DNA of 57,852 nt, taken from the NCBI RefSeq assembly GCF_003628435.1, contig NZ_RBZN01000020.1, positions 1-57,852 on the forward strand, given 5' to 3'. The notes under the pieces are model-generated. The model saw only the letters and a list, made by a program, of their open reading frames with translations, was not told where the DNA came from and searched no databases. Shown here in pieces: positions 24,862 through 32,900 of this stretch (its first letter is position 1; every line of letters starts with the position of its first letter). The stretch comes from Ureibacillus endophyticus (GTDB lineage Bacteria; Bacillota; Bacilli; Bacillales_A; Planococcaceae). Both the position numbers and the translations under genes were made by a program.

Positions 24862-24920
24862 CTCTTAAAATCTTCTAAATTGAAAAGATTTTAAGAGAAA
24901 CAGATCAAATGAATGATCTG
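24862..24920 (-). promoter_or_regulatory. Two intercistronic hairpins between livK- and livG-like genes
   Basis: CTCTTAAAATCTT (24862-24874) pairs perfectly with AAGATTTTAAGAG (24885-24897), and CAGATCA (24901-24907) pairs with TGATCTG (24914-24920). Neither has a strong T-run, so partial termination or 3'-end stabilisation of the upstream binding-protein message is likelier than full stop. Confidence 0.6.
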
Positions 24921-24932
24921 TTCTCTATTTGA

Positions 24933-26189
24933 TTAATTTAAGATTGGTGGCTCTGTTTCTTCCGGTGATAATTCACGAATTAACACAGGTACTGGATAAT
25001 CCACACCATCTACTTTTTCTAAACGAATTGAATACATTGTTTGTAATGCTTGGTGATCTTCTTTACGGAAAGTCATTGTTCCTTTTGGCGTTTCAAAGGA
25101 CATCCCTTCCATTAACGGAATTAGTGTATTGCCATCCGCATCCCCACCAGATTTTTCTAAAGCTTCCACAATGGCAATAGCTGCTGAGAAACCACCTGGT
25201 GTGAACAGGTCAGGTACTTCACCGTTATGACGTTTTTTATGTTCTTCTACTAACCAATCATTTACTGGATTTTGTGGTAGTGTGTGATAGTAAACCGAGA
25301 ACCCTTCCATTCCCACTAGAGGACCCATCATTTGTAACGCGACAATGTCTGGTGCACCAGTAGAAATTTTGATACCGTTTTCTTGTAGCTTCATGTCCGC
25401 AATTTGATTCCAAGGCGAGTTTGCCCCTGCCCAAACAACAAATAAATAATCAGGTTTTGCTTCAATAATTTTTTGTAAGTTTGATGTGAAATCCGTTGCT
25501 GCTGGATCTGCATATTCCTCCACGACAATTTCAGCTCCTAATTTTTCTGCAGCTGTTTTAAATGCCGCAACACCATCCCAACCAAATGAGTAGTCCGGTG
25601 CAAAGGTTGCAATTTTCACACCATCGCCAGCAATGGCTGCAGCTGCTGCATACGCATCTTGTGAAGAGTTACGTGCTGTACGGAAAATGTATGGATTAAA
25701 TTCGGAACCTGTAATACTGTCCGCTACTGCTGGTTCAACGATCATAATTTTTTCGTATTCTTCCGCAAGTGGTAGTACAGCTAATGTATCGCCTGAGCTG
25801 GAAGAACCAACTAAGAAGTCAACACCATCATCTTCTAATAGTTTTGTAGCTTTCTGAACCGCTACTTCCGGTTTTGTTTCAGTATCTTCCCAAATGACTT
25901 CGATTTTCTTACCTGCGACTTCCATCGTGCCATCCGTTGCATATTCTAAACCAAGTTCAAATCCCTTTTGCGTTTGTTTTCCATAAGATTCAAGTGCGCC
26001 TGTTAATGAGGCTAAAACACCGACTTTGATTGTGCCGCCCTCTGTTGTGGCTTCAGTCCCCTCTGCCTCTCCCCCTGTTGTAACCGTTTCATCCGAGTCC
26101 TTCGTTGCCGATTGTTCATCACTACTACAAGCTACCAACATCAGTACGACTAATCCCATGATGAAAAATAATGACCAAAACTTCTTCAT
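24933..26189 (-). CDS. ABC transporter substrate-binding lipoprotein, LivK-like
   Basis: A 418-residue binding protein with a lipoprotein signal (MKKFWSLFFIMGLVVLMLVAC, lipobox cysteine at 21) and an acidic linker. It then has a periplasmic-binding type I (Peripla_BP_6) fold: GTIKVGVLASLTGALESYGK, DDGVDFLVGSSSSGDTL and so on. It is anchored on the outer face of the membrane and delivers the ligand to the LivHM-like channel. ATG 26189 follows AGGGGG. It is the first gene of the nine-gene operon, with a promoter and a cre-like box upstream. The ligand is not evident; the protein is more like the carboxylate/amide subgroup than strict LivK. Confidence 0.93.
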   Translation of the reverse strand: MKKFWSLFFIMGLVVLMLVACSSDEQSATKDSDETVTTGGEAEGTEATTEGGTIKVGVLASLTGALESYGKQTQKGFELGLEYATDGTMEVAGKKIEVIWEDTETKPEVAVQKATKLLEDDGVDFLVGSSSSGDTLAVLPLAEEYEKIMIVEPAVADSITGSEFNPYIFRTARNSSQDAYAAAAAIAGDGVKIATFAPDYSFGWDGVAAFKTAAEKLGAEIVVEEYADPAATDFTSNLQKIIEAKPDYLFVVWAGANSPWNQIADMKLQENGIKISTGAPDIVALQMMGPLVGMEGFSVYYHTLPQNPVNDWLVEEHKKRHNGEVPDLFTPGGFSAAIAIVEALEKSGGDADGNTLIPLMEGMSFETPKGTMTFRKEDHQALQTMYSIRLEKVDGVDYPVPVLIRELSPEETEPPILN

Positions 26190-26210
26190 CCGATTACCCC
26201 CTATCCTTTT

Positions 26211-26224
26211 ATAAAGCGCTTACA
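26211..26224. promoter_or_regulatory. Candidate CcpA cre box
   Basis: On the minus strand TGTAAGCGCTTTAT matches the cre consensus except in the last two positions. It lies just downstream of the predicted start of transcription of the LIV-type operon, a position where CcpA blocks elongation. This suggests carbon catabolite repression. Confidence 0.45.
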
Positions 26225-26232
26225 CTGCTTTG

Positions 26233-26260
26233 AATATAAGATACTAAATAGGAGTTACAA
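26233..26260 (-). promoter_or_regulatory. Sigma-A promoter of LIV-type operon
   Basis: On the minus strand TTGTAA (26255-26260) and TATATT (26233-26238) have a 16-bp spacer, about 44 bp before the first gene. Confidence 0.6.
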
Positions 26261-26270
26261 ATTGGTTACA

Positions 26271-26309
26271 AAAAAATCGATATCCTCCGGGATAGGATAT
26301 CGATTTTTT
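26271..26309. terminator. Perfect bidirectional terminator
   Basis: AAAAAATCGATATCCT (26271-26286) and AGGATATCGATTTTTT (26294-26309) form a perfect 16-bp stem with a 7-nt loop and T-runs in both directions. It lies immediately upstream of the operon promoter and insulates it. Confidence 0.8.
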
Positions 26310-26310
26310 C

Positions 26311-26518
26311 TGCACCGAAAGCGTAGCGACAGGTGCACCATCCTTCATGTTCTGAGACAGCTTCTTTTTTGCTGCACCGAAAGCGAAGCGGCAGGTGCAA
26401 AAAAACCCGGATAGGATATCGATTTTTTCTGCACCGAAAGCGTAGCGACAGGTGCACCATCCTCCATGATTTATGACAGCTTCTTTTTTGTTGCACCGAA
26501 AGCGAAGCGACAGGTGCA
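26311..26518. repeat. Four TGCACC...GGTGCA palindromic repeats in a 119-bp tandem duplication
   Basis: A 27-nt motif TGCACCGAAAGCG(T/A)AGCG..AGGTGCA occurs at 26311, 26373, 26430 and 26492. Spacings alternate 62, 57 and 62 nt, and the larger unit (starting GATAGGATATCG) is duplicated with a 119-bp period. Short frames across it change register and carry no ribosome site, so it is not coding. The CGAAAGCG core with complementary ends makes each a small stem-loop. Confidence 0.8.
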
Positions 26519-26586
26519 AAAAGTTAGTATTAATTTAATTGCTTATCTGATTAAATCTAATAAAAATTCAAAAATAGAATCGTTTA

Positions 26587-26731
26587 GTGAGAGGACTCAG
26601 CACACAAGCCGCAGAGCCAACTTGTTGTTGTCTCTACGACTTGTCTTTGTGCTTGTGTTAAGGTCCTCTCACAATTGTTCCACTTTCTAAAACTTCTAAT
26701 TTGTTACGCGGCTTACAGTAGTAGGCCGCGT
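26587..26731 (+). repeat. Double-hairpin repeat element, copy B
   Basis: Same layout as copy A: an 86-nt hairpin at 26587-26672 (ends GTGAGAGGAC and GTCCTCTCAC) and a 26-nt hairpin at 26706-26731 (CGCGGCTTA/TAGGCCGCG). Several stem changes against copy A are compensatory (GCGGAC/GTCCGC here GAGGAC/GTCCTC), so pairing rather than sequence is preserved. Confidence 0.85.
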
Positions 26732-27280
26732 TTTCTAATTGGTAAAATTGCTTCTGTCACGTAAAAAAAATAGGTTAAAACAAAGTTCATACTATTATTT
26801 TCTATTTTCATAGTCTCAAAAATTAGTTTTTTTGTAATCCGCTTATTTGTATATCTTCACATCAATAATTTTTTACTCTGCTACAAATTGTACTCTTATA
26901 GGCATATTCATTTGTTTTTAAATATTAAACTGTTATTCCTAATTGAAAGACAAAATGATAATCAATTAGTCTCCAAATAATTTAATAAAAGCTATGCACT
27001 GTTTACAAAACATATCCTATGTCACTAGAATTTTGGAGTAAAAAAGTGTAAGTCTTATTTTTAATACAAAAAACATTGCTGATTCACCTTCAAGAAACAA
27101 ACCTAATTAATAAAGAAAAAGTCTTATAAACAAGAATATCTCTTTAATTTTGTTGAGAGTGACAAAATTGATGCCGTATCACTGCCAGAAAAGATTCTGG
27201 AATTCCATTCTAGAACGTGCAGTATTGATTTGAGAGAAATAATTCACCTCGATTTATGTAGAAAGATTTACCGTTAGAAT
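26732..27280. other. AT-rich spacer without recognisable gene
   Basis: About 550 bp between repeat copies B and C. No frame has a convincing start and ribosome site on either strand, and no strong hairpin-plus-T-run is seen. The only structure noted is a loose inverted repeat TTCTGGAAT/ATTCTAGAA near 27190-27215. Confidence 0.5.
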
Positions 27281-27428
27281 ACGCGGCCTACCACTGTAAG
27301 CCGCGCAATATATCGAGAATTTATTAGAAGGCGTACCTAGATGTGAGAGGACATTGCAACAAGCACTAAGACAAGCAGTAGAGACAACTACAAGTTGGCT
27401 CTGCTGCTTGTGTGCTTAGTCCTCTCAC
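27281..27428 (-). repeat. Double-hairpin repeat element, copy C (inverted)
   Basis: Inverted orientation: the 26-nt hairpin comes first (27281-27306, CGCGGCCTA/TAAGCCGCG), then the 86-nt hairpin at 27343-27428 (ends GTGAGAGGAC and GTCCTCTCAC, inner AGAGACAAC/GTTGGCTCT). The long hairpin has exactly the same length in all three copies. Confidence 0.85.
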
Positions 27429-27537
27429 TATAAACGACTCTCATTTGAACTTCTATTAGAATAAATCCCAACAATCAGACTGTAGCAAGTACAAAAAAAC
27501 ACCAACGCATACAGAACCCAAATAGATTCTGTCTGCA

Positions 27538-30500
27538 TTAGCGTGAAATCATTTCGTACACTAGGATTGTCGTTTCCATTGGCTCGATGTTTAATTCTTC
27601 CTCCAACACTTCCACACATTTCTCATACCATCGAACTGCTTGAGGACGGTTATTTTGATGGTAGTAGGCTAACATAAGCAATCGATAGCCCTCTTCCCAC
27701 GTGCTATCAAGTTGAAGTAGTTTCTCTGCCCATTCTATTGTCGATTGATAATCTTCTAGCTCCGCATAAATTTGAGCAATCTTTTCATTTACCAAAATAA
27801 CAAGTTTATGAAATTCAGCTCTTTTCCCTTCTACCCATTGGAAAGACGATAAATCTTCTAATACTGGTCCTTTGTACATGCTGTATGCCTTTAAGAGTAA
27901 CTCCAATGCAAAATGCGTGTTTTTTTCATTTAATCCTAACTTCGCAAACTTCTCGAAAAATTCCATATCCGAGGAAAATGCTATAACAGGATGTAATTTA
28001 TACATTGATTGCTTTCTTAAAATATATGGACTATCATCACGAGCTAAACGATCTGGCTGTAGCACTTTTAAACAAGCATTGTAGGCCACTTTAAAATCGC
28101 GGTTCATGGATTGTTCATCACTATTTGGCCATAACGTATGCATTATCTCTTCCTTTGCCACAAAGCGATTTCGATGAAAATATAAATATAAGAACAATTC
28201 CTTCGCTTTTTCCCGTTTCCACTCTTTATCTACTATTTCCAATCCATCTCGCTTCATTGTAAATGGTCCCAAAACACGCAAGGCAAAAGTATGCTTTGGA
28301 ATTAAACTATCTGGATGTAATTGGAGAAATTGTGCAATTTGTTGAATGTTTTGGTCATTCGGCTTCGTTTGTAAAGCATAACTCACCGTCTCCCAAAAAC
28401 TTAAGAATCGTTCTGGACCGAATAAAGTTCGTTTATTTAAAAAGAAGTAAAAATTATGTTCACTACATAACGAAGCAAATGATTCGAAGCATTGCATAAA
28501 TTCTTGAGTATCACCATTTTTATAAGCAATGTAGGAAAGCCAAAAATTAGTCACCATCATCCCGTAATAATCAGGACTTATCTCAAATAATTCTTTTGCC
28601 TTCTCCGCGCATTTCTTCGCTTCTCCTAAATTATTATTCTCTAAATGAATAATCGTAGAAGCTGTAAGTAATAGTGCGGTTACCCATTGATCCTGCGCTT
28701 TTTCTGTTTCATACAAACCTATTTTTACAAAAGATAATGCCTCATGAAGAACACCTTGTTTTATCTTTACGATGGCTAAACCTAAATAAGATTCAGCTTT
28801 TGCCCTTGTAACATGAATCTCGTCCATTACTTCAATCGCTTTTAAATAACAAGTTTCAGCTTCTTCTAAAAGCAAGGGATTTAAAACCCAAGTTGCATGT
28901 CCTTTTCGTAAATAGGCTACCGCCAATGAAAACTGGGAATAATCTTGCAAACTATTATGAATTGTATTTATGGAACAGCGTAATGCCTCTTCATTTTCTC
29001 CTAGTAAAGATAGGATTAAAGCATGTAACACATCGGATTCACGATGGGCATCTAATGAATAATTATGTTCATTTTCCCTTTGTTGAATGAGTTTCCTTGC
29101 TTGAGCCAGTTTACCTTGCCTTAGCAAAATTCGAACGTCTAAATTTCCTTGGGCTAACACTTGTTGAGGAAGTCCTTTTGAAAGAACCCATTCTTCCGCT
29201 TCCCCAGCTCTACCTAAATTCACTAGGTTTTCAGCATATTGACGTTGCAATAAATGAAGTTCTTCCGCATCCATTTCTACCGTGTCAACAAGGTGCAATG
29301 CATTCATTAAATATTTTTGTGCAAAAGCAGGCTGAATCGTATCTAAATAAATATGGGCAATTCCAGCATTTGCCTTTAAAATATAAAAACGATCTTGTTG
29401 CTCAGTTGCAAATTTCATACATTTTTCATAGGCTTTTTTTGCTTTTTCATATTGCGCCCGATATCGCTGGCACTCGCCTTCGAAAAAATATAACGGATAA
29501 AAATGCTTCCTCGTATCTTCCCCTAGTTCCTTCACTCTTTCTAAAAAATAATCAAACTGACCTGCACGAATAAAGGTTGTTGCAAAAGACATTAATGTAT
29601 TTGCAATGAGCTCTTCATCATTAGATTTGAATGCATGATATAAAGCATTTACAGGGTCTTTTTGATGGGAAAAATAGTTTGTTGCCTGCTTTTGTAGTTC
29701 TGTCCATTGTTCATAATCTTTTTCCTGCAATTTCACCTCAAGAAATTGCTTAAAAAGCGCATGAAAACGAAACTCCTGAAAACCAACTAGGGGCTGTATA
29801 AATGCATGATATTTTACAAGTTCCTTTAATTGCGTGGCCATTTCTTTATTGTAAAACGTTTCAATGAGCTGTAAGGAAAACGTTTGGAAAATACTATATT
29901 TTAATAATGCTTCCTGTTGTCCAGCATTTAAATTTTCAAATACCTCTTCTGATAAATAGGAAAAGAAGTCTTGTAAAGAAAACTTAGCAATCTCTTGAAT
30001 GGGTAGGGTGCTTTCTGTTGATTGCATTGCTAATAACAAAATGACAATCGGCCATCCCTCAGTCAAAGTTAGAATATTATTGACTTCTTCTTTTGAAAGT
30101 TTTCGATCAAAAAAATCTTCAAATAAGATTTCCACTTCTTCTGCCGAAAAAACAAAGTCTTCCTCTTTACACTCTACTAAATTAGCATTCATTCGTAATG
30201 GCAAAATACATTTCCAATTTGGATAAATTCGCGATGCCACTATAAAATGAATGTGTGGTGGTAAATGTTCAATGATTTTATCCATTATATAATTGATTTG
30301 AAACACATGATTCACTAGATGAAAATCATCAATAATCACAAATAAAGGTTCTTCTGTCTTACAAAATTCATTAATAAAGGTACGATAAAGTTTGTTCAAA
30401 TCTTCTACTTTCGGAAAGCTATAAAAATGATCCCATTCTTCAATTTCTTTCCCAAAGGAAGGATTCACCCGTTGAATACTATAAAATAAATGCCTTAAAA

Positions 30501-30729
30501 AAGGCAAAATGTCATCATCATCTTCCGTTACCTGATACCAAGAGAAGCGCTGATTTTGATTGGTCATTAATTGGGCAAGTGCTGATGTTTTTCCAAAGCC
30601 TGCTCCACTGTGTACAACGGTTAATTTGACATGGGCACTTTTTGATAGTTTTTTCAGTAAACGACTTCTGTGTAAATAATGAATAGATGGATCTGGCGGG
30701 ATAAGTTTTGAGAGTAATACATGGTTCAA
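27538..30729 (-). CDS. Large STAND-ATPase / TPR / BTAD transcriptional regulator
   Basis: A 1063-residue MalT/SARP-like regulator. The N-terminal NTPase has Walker A SGAGFGKTSALAQL (41-54) and Walker B-like FVIIDDFHLV near 130. Residues about 350-800 are helical TPR-type repeats. The C-terminus has an OmpR-type winged helix (LRVLGPFTMKRDG ... KAKELFLYLYFHRN) followed by a bacterial transcriptional activation (BTAD) domain. Such proteins sense a small ligand, oligomerise with ATP and activate nearby genes. The start is TTG 30729 behind AAGGGGG. Its neighbour on the same strand is the LIV/acyl-CoA operon, a plausible target. Confidence 0.87.
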   Translation of the reverse strand: MNHVLLSKLIPPDPSIHYLHRSRLLKKLSKSAHVKLTVVHSGAGFGKTSALAQLMTNQNQRFSWYQVTEDDDDILPFLRHLFYSIQRVNPSFGKEIEEWDHFYSFPKVEDLNKLYRTFINEFCKTEEPLFVIIDDFHLVNHVFQINYIMDKIIEHLPPHIHFIVASRIYPNWKCILPLRMNANLVECKEEDFVFSAEEVEILFEDFFDRKLSKEEVNNILTLTEGWPIVILLLAMQSTESTLPIQEIAKFSLQDFFSYLSEEVFENLNAGQQEALLKYSIFQTFSLQLIETFYNKEMATQLKELVKYHAFIQPLVGFQEFRFHALFKQFLEVKLQEKDYEQWTELQKQATNYFSHQKDPVNALYHAFKSNDEELIANTLMSFATTFIRAGQFDYFLERVKELGEDTRKHFYPLYFFEGECQRYRAQYEKAKKAYEKCMKFATEQQDRFYILKANAGIAHIYLDTIQPAFAQKYLMNALHLVDTVEMDAEELHLLQRQYAENLVNLGRAGEAEEWVLSKGLPQQVLAQGNLDVRILLRQGKLAQARKLIQQRENEHNYSLDAHRESDVLHALILSLLGENEEALRCSINTIHNSLQDYSQFSLAVAYLRKGHATWVLNPLLLEEAETCYLKAIEVMDEIHVTRAKAESYLGLAIVKIKQGVLHEALSFVKIGLYETEKAQDQWVTALLLTASTIIHLENNNLGEAKKCAEKAKELFEISPDYYGMMVTNFWLSYIAYKNGDTQEFMQCFESFASLCSEHNFYFFLNKRTLFGPERFLSFWETVSYALQTKPNDQNIQQIAQFLQLHPDSLIPKHTFALRVLGPFTMKRDGLEIVDKEWKREKAKELFLYLYFHRNRFVAKEEIMHTLWPNSDEQSMNRDFKVAYNACLKVLQPDRLARDDSPYILRKQSMYKLHPVIAFSSDMEFFEKFAKLGLNEKNTHFALELLLKAYSMYKGPVLEDLSSFQWVEGKRAEFHKLVILVNEKIAQIYAELEDYQSTIEWAEKLLQLDSTWEEGYRLLMLAYYHQNNRPQAVRWYEKCVEVLEEELNIEPMETTILVYEMISR

Positions 30730-30772
30730 AACGAAAACCCCCTTTCATTATTCATAATATCCAAATCATTTT

Positions 30773-30800
30773 ATCATACTTATCTGTATTAATTTGTCAA
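30773..30800 (-). promoter_or_regulatory. Sigma-A promoter of the BTAD regulator
   Basis: On the minus strand a perfect TTGACA (30795-30800) and TATGAT (30773-30778) have a 16-bp spacer. The -35 begins inside the T-run of the upstream gene's terminator. Confidence 0.8.
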
Positions 30801-30846
30801 AAAAGGGCTGACGCTTAAGATTTTTTTCTCTTAAAACGTCAGCCCT
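30798..30846 (-). terminator. Terminator of ypvA
   Basis: AGGGCTGACG (30804-30813) pairs with CGTCAGCCCT (30837-30846), and the inner CTTAAGA/TCTTAA bases extend the stem. On the minus strand it ends in TTTTTT, which runs straight into the -35 of the next promoter. Confidence 0.85.
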
Positions 30847-30852
30847 CAATAT

Positions 30853-32754
30853 TTACATTGGATCTACTGGTAAAATGTCAATAAATGAATTTTTCACCTT
30901 TTGATCCTCTTCATTTAATAAAATATGGATATCTCCGAAGTCTTTTGAAGTTCGAATTAAACGACCAATACCTTGTTGCAGACGTAGCTGCATGAACGGT
31001 AATTCTACTTCTTCAAATGGATTTTCAGAAAACGCTCTTTTTGCCTCGAATAGTGGATCTTTCGGCGGGAATGGTAAATCATAAATAACAACTCGAGTCA
31101 GCGCTTCTTCTGGTAAGTCTAACCCTTCCCATAAATGATAAGAACATAATGTTTTAATTGTGCCTTCTTGGAAATCACGAACGATAGCAGAAAGTTCGCG
31201 ATCACCTTCAAATGCTACCGTAAGTCTTGCCATCATTGATAATTTTGATTTAAACTGTAGCATCGCTTGTTTTGATTTAAATAAAATTAACGTTTGTTTG
31301 TTGTCTTTTAAAAGCTGTTCAACTTTTGCGACTTTATCCTTTTGGTCTATTTCATGTAAATAGATTTTCATCACTTCATCATAGTCAAATGGAGATGGTA
31401 CACTGAAGGATTGGTACTTTTTAATGCCTAAACTATAAGCGATATATGAAAAATCTTTTTTAACTGATAATGTTGCAGATGAAAAGACGATTGGTGTTTT
31501 TTTCGAGAACAGTTTCTCTTGAAGAACTTCCGTAATGAGTCGTGGCATTATAACTAATGTTTCTTCCCCGTCCGTATCTTCTAACCAATCGACTGCATCA
31601 CCTTGAGCAACAAAAATTCTCATTGCAGCTTGATATTGCTCTAAAAATTCCTCAGCCATATTTAATTCGTATTCTGGAATCATATATAATTCCGATTCAA
31701 ACACAAATTCTTCTAGCAATTGTTCTACATCTTGAATACATTGTTTCCCAAGGGCAATTAATCGAGCAGATTTTTTAATTGCTTTACGATCTTCTTCCGA
31801 TGGCACCACATCGTCACGAAGTTGATCAAAGAATAATTCATGATCATCTTGTAATTTTTCCATCGTGTATAGAGTTTTTTCTCTTACACCATCCACCATT
31901 AATCGCTCTAATAAAGTCACAATCGTATGGCCCTGAACTTTTACAGTCATTGCTTTTTGAGCTGCATATTCAAGTAAATGCCCTTCATCCAGTACAATCA
32001 TCGACACTTCTGGTAAAAGTGGTAATTGTCCTTCTCGTTCACGAGATTCTTTTGTTGCTAAATGCTCCATTAAAAAGTCTTGAGAGCAAATAATTAAATC
32101 TGTTGATTTGCGGTAGTGTGCACGATGTAATGTTTGACCACAACGATTGCGCATATCACATACAGAACATTGCATAATGGCATTGTAATTTACCTTTTGC
32201 CAATCTTCATCACTAACCGTTGAATAGTCACTTCTTGCACCATAGGGTTCAATCGAAATCATCGAACCTTGTGCATATACACCATCAGGAATAGACATGG
32301 CAATATCGTCTATCCATTCGTCTGTTACAACTTTTTCAGCTTCTTCAAAACGTTTTAAACATAAATATTGATCACGGGATTTTGCAAGACGAACATCGAT
32401 GGTTAAACCTAAATGTTCAGTTAACTTATAAATATCGCCGCCTTCTTTTACAAGCTGGTCGATTAATGTTTCATCTGCACATGCGATTAATGCAGGTCGC
32501 CCTGTATAACGTGCATACGAGATGGCAGGTAAAAGATAGGCAATCGTTTTTCCTGTTCCTACTCCTGCTTCAGCAAAAAGGACATTTTTTTCTTTTAACG
32601 CCTGTTCAATTTGGTATGCCATGAAAATTTGTTCATCACGACATTCAAATCCTTTTTCGGGCAACTCGTCATAAAGGACGTCACCCATCCAATCGCCTAA
32701 TGAATCAAAAAAGTTTTTATCTCTAGATAATTCAAACGGTAAAGACTGTCTCAT
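30853..32754 (-). CDS. ypvA: DinG-family ATP-dependent helicase YpvA
   Basis: A 633-residue superfamily 2 helicase of the XPD/DinG type. It has Walker A GVGTGKTIAYLLPA, DEGHLLE (a DEAH variant), late SSATLS and QGIGRLIR. Four cysteines around CSVCDMRNRCG, plus one nearer the N-terminus (QYLCLKRF), fit the iron-sulfur cluster of this group, so 5'-3' DNA unwinding is likely. ATG 32754 follows AGGAG; fifteen in-frame codons upstream are not family-like. Position next to ypsC and gpsB agrees with B. subtilis ypvA. The biological role is not well defined; DNA repair or R-loop removal is plausible. Confidence 0.88.
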   Translation of the reverse strand: MRQSLPFELSRDKNFFDSLGDWMGDVLYDELPEKGFECRDEQIFMAYQIEQALKEKNVLFAEAGVGTGKTIAYLLPAISYARYTGRPALIACADETLIDQLVKEGGDIYKLTEHLGLTIDVRLAKSRDQYLCLKRFEEAEKVVTDEWIDDIAMSIPDGVYAQGSMISIEPYGARSDYSTVSDEDWQKVNYNAIMQCSVCDMRNRCGQTLHRAHYRKSTDLIICSQDFLMEHLATKESREREGQLPLLPEVSMIVLDEGHLLEYAAQKAMTVKVQGHTIVTLLERLMVDGVREKTLYTMEKLQDDHELFFDQLRDDVVPSEEDRKAIKKSARLIALGKQCIQDVEQLLEEFVFESELYMIPEYELNMAEEFLEQYQAAMRIFVAQGDAVDWLEDTDGEETLVIMPRLITEVLQEKLFSKKTPIVFSSATLSVKKDFSYIAYSLGIKKYQSFSVPSPFDYDEVMKIYLHEIDQKDKVAKVEQLLKDNKQTLILFKSKQAMLQFKSKLSMMARLTVAFEGDRELSAIVRDFQEGTIKTLCSYHLWEGLDLPEEALTRVVIYDLPFPPKDPLFEAKRAFSENPFEEVELPFMQLRLQQGIGRLIRTSKDFGDIHILLNEEDQKVKNSFIDILPVDPM

Positions 32755-32850
32755 TATTTTTCTCCTATCTCTATGCCTACAATAAGTCATTCTATTCATG
32801 ACTTTGGCTAGACAACACGCTAACTTTTCTATTTAATAAGAAGACATTGA

Positions 32851-32878
32851 AACGGAAGGAGACCGTTCTCCTTCCGTT
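32851..32878 (-). terminator. Hairpin after ypsC
   Basis: AACGGAAGGAG (32851-32861) pairs perfectly with CTCCTTCCGTT (32868-32878). The following minus-strand tract, TTTCAATG, is weak, so termination may be incomplete and ypvA could be partly co-transcribed. Confidence 0.5.
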
Positions 32879-32900
32879 AAAATATATTATTCAACATCTA

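Noticed and set aside
26244-26519. 91-residue minus-strand frame with repeated CTCRYAFGA-like segments
   Set aside because: It is the translation of the TGCACC palindromic repeats. Its frame shifts between copies, and it starts from a repeat without a ribosome site.
29097-29573. 158-residue plus-strand frame inside the BTAD regulator
   Set aside because: It is antisense to a clear large coding region and has no ribosome site or family resemblance.
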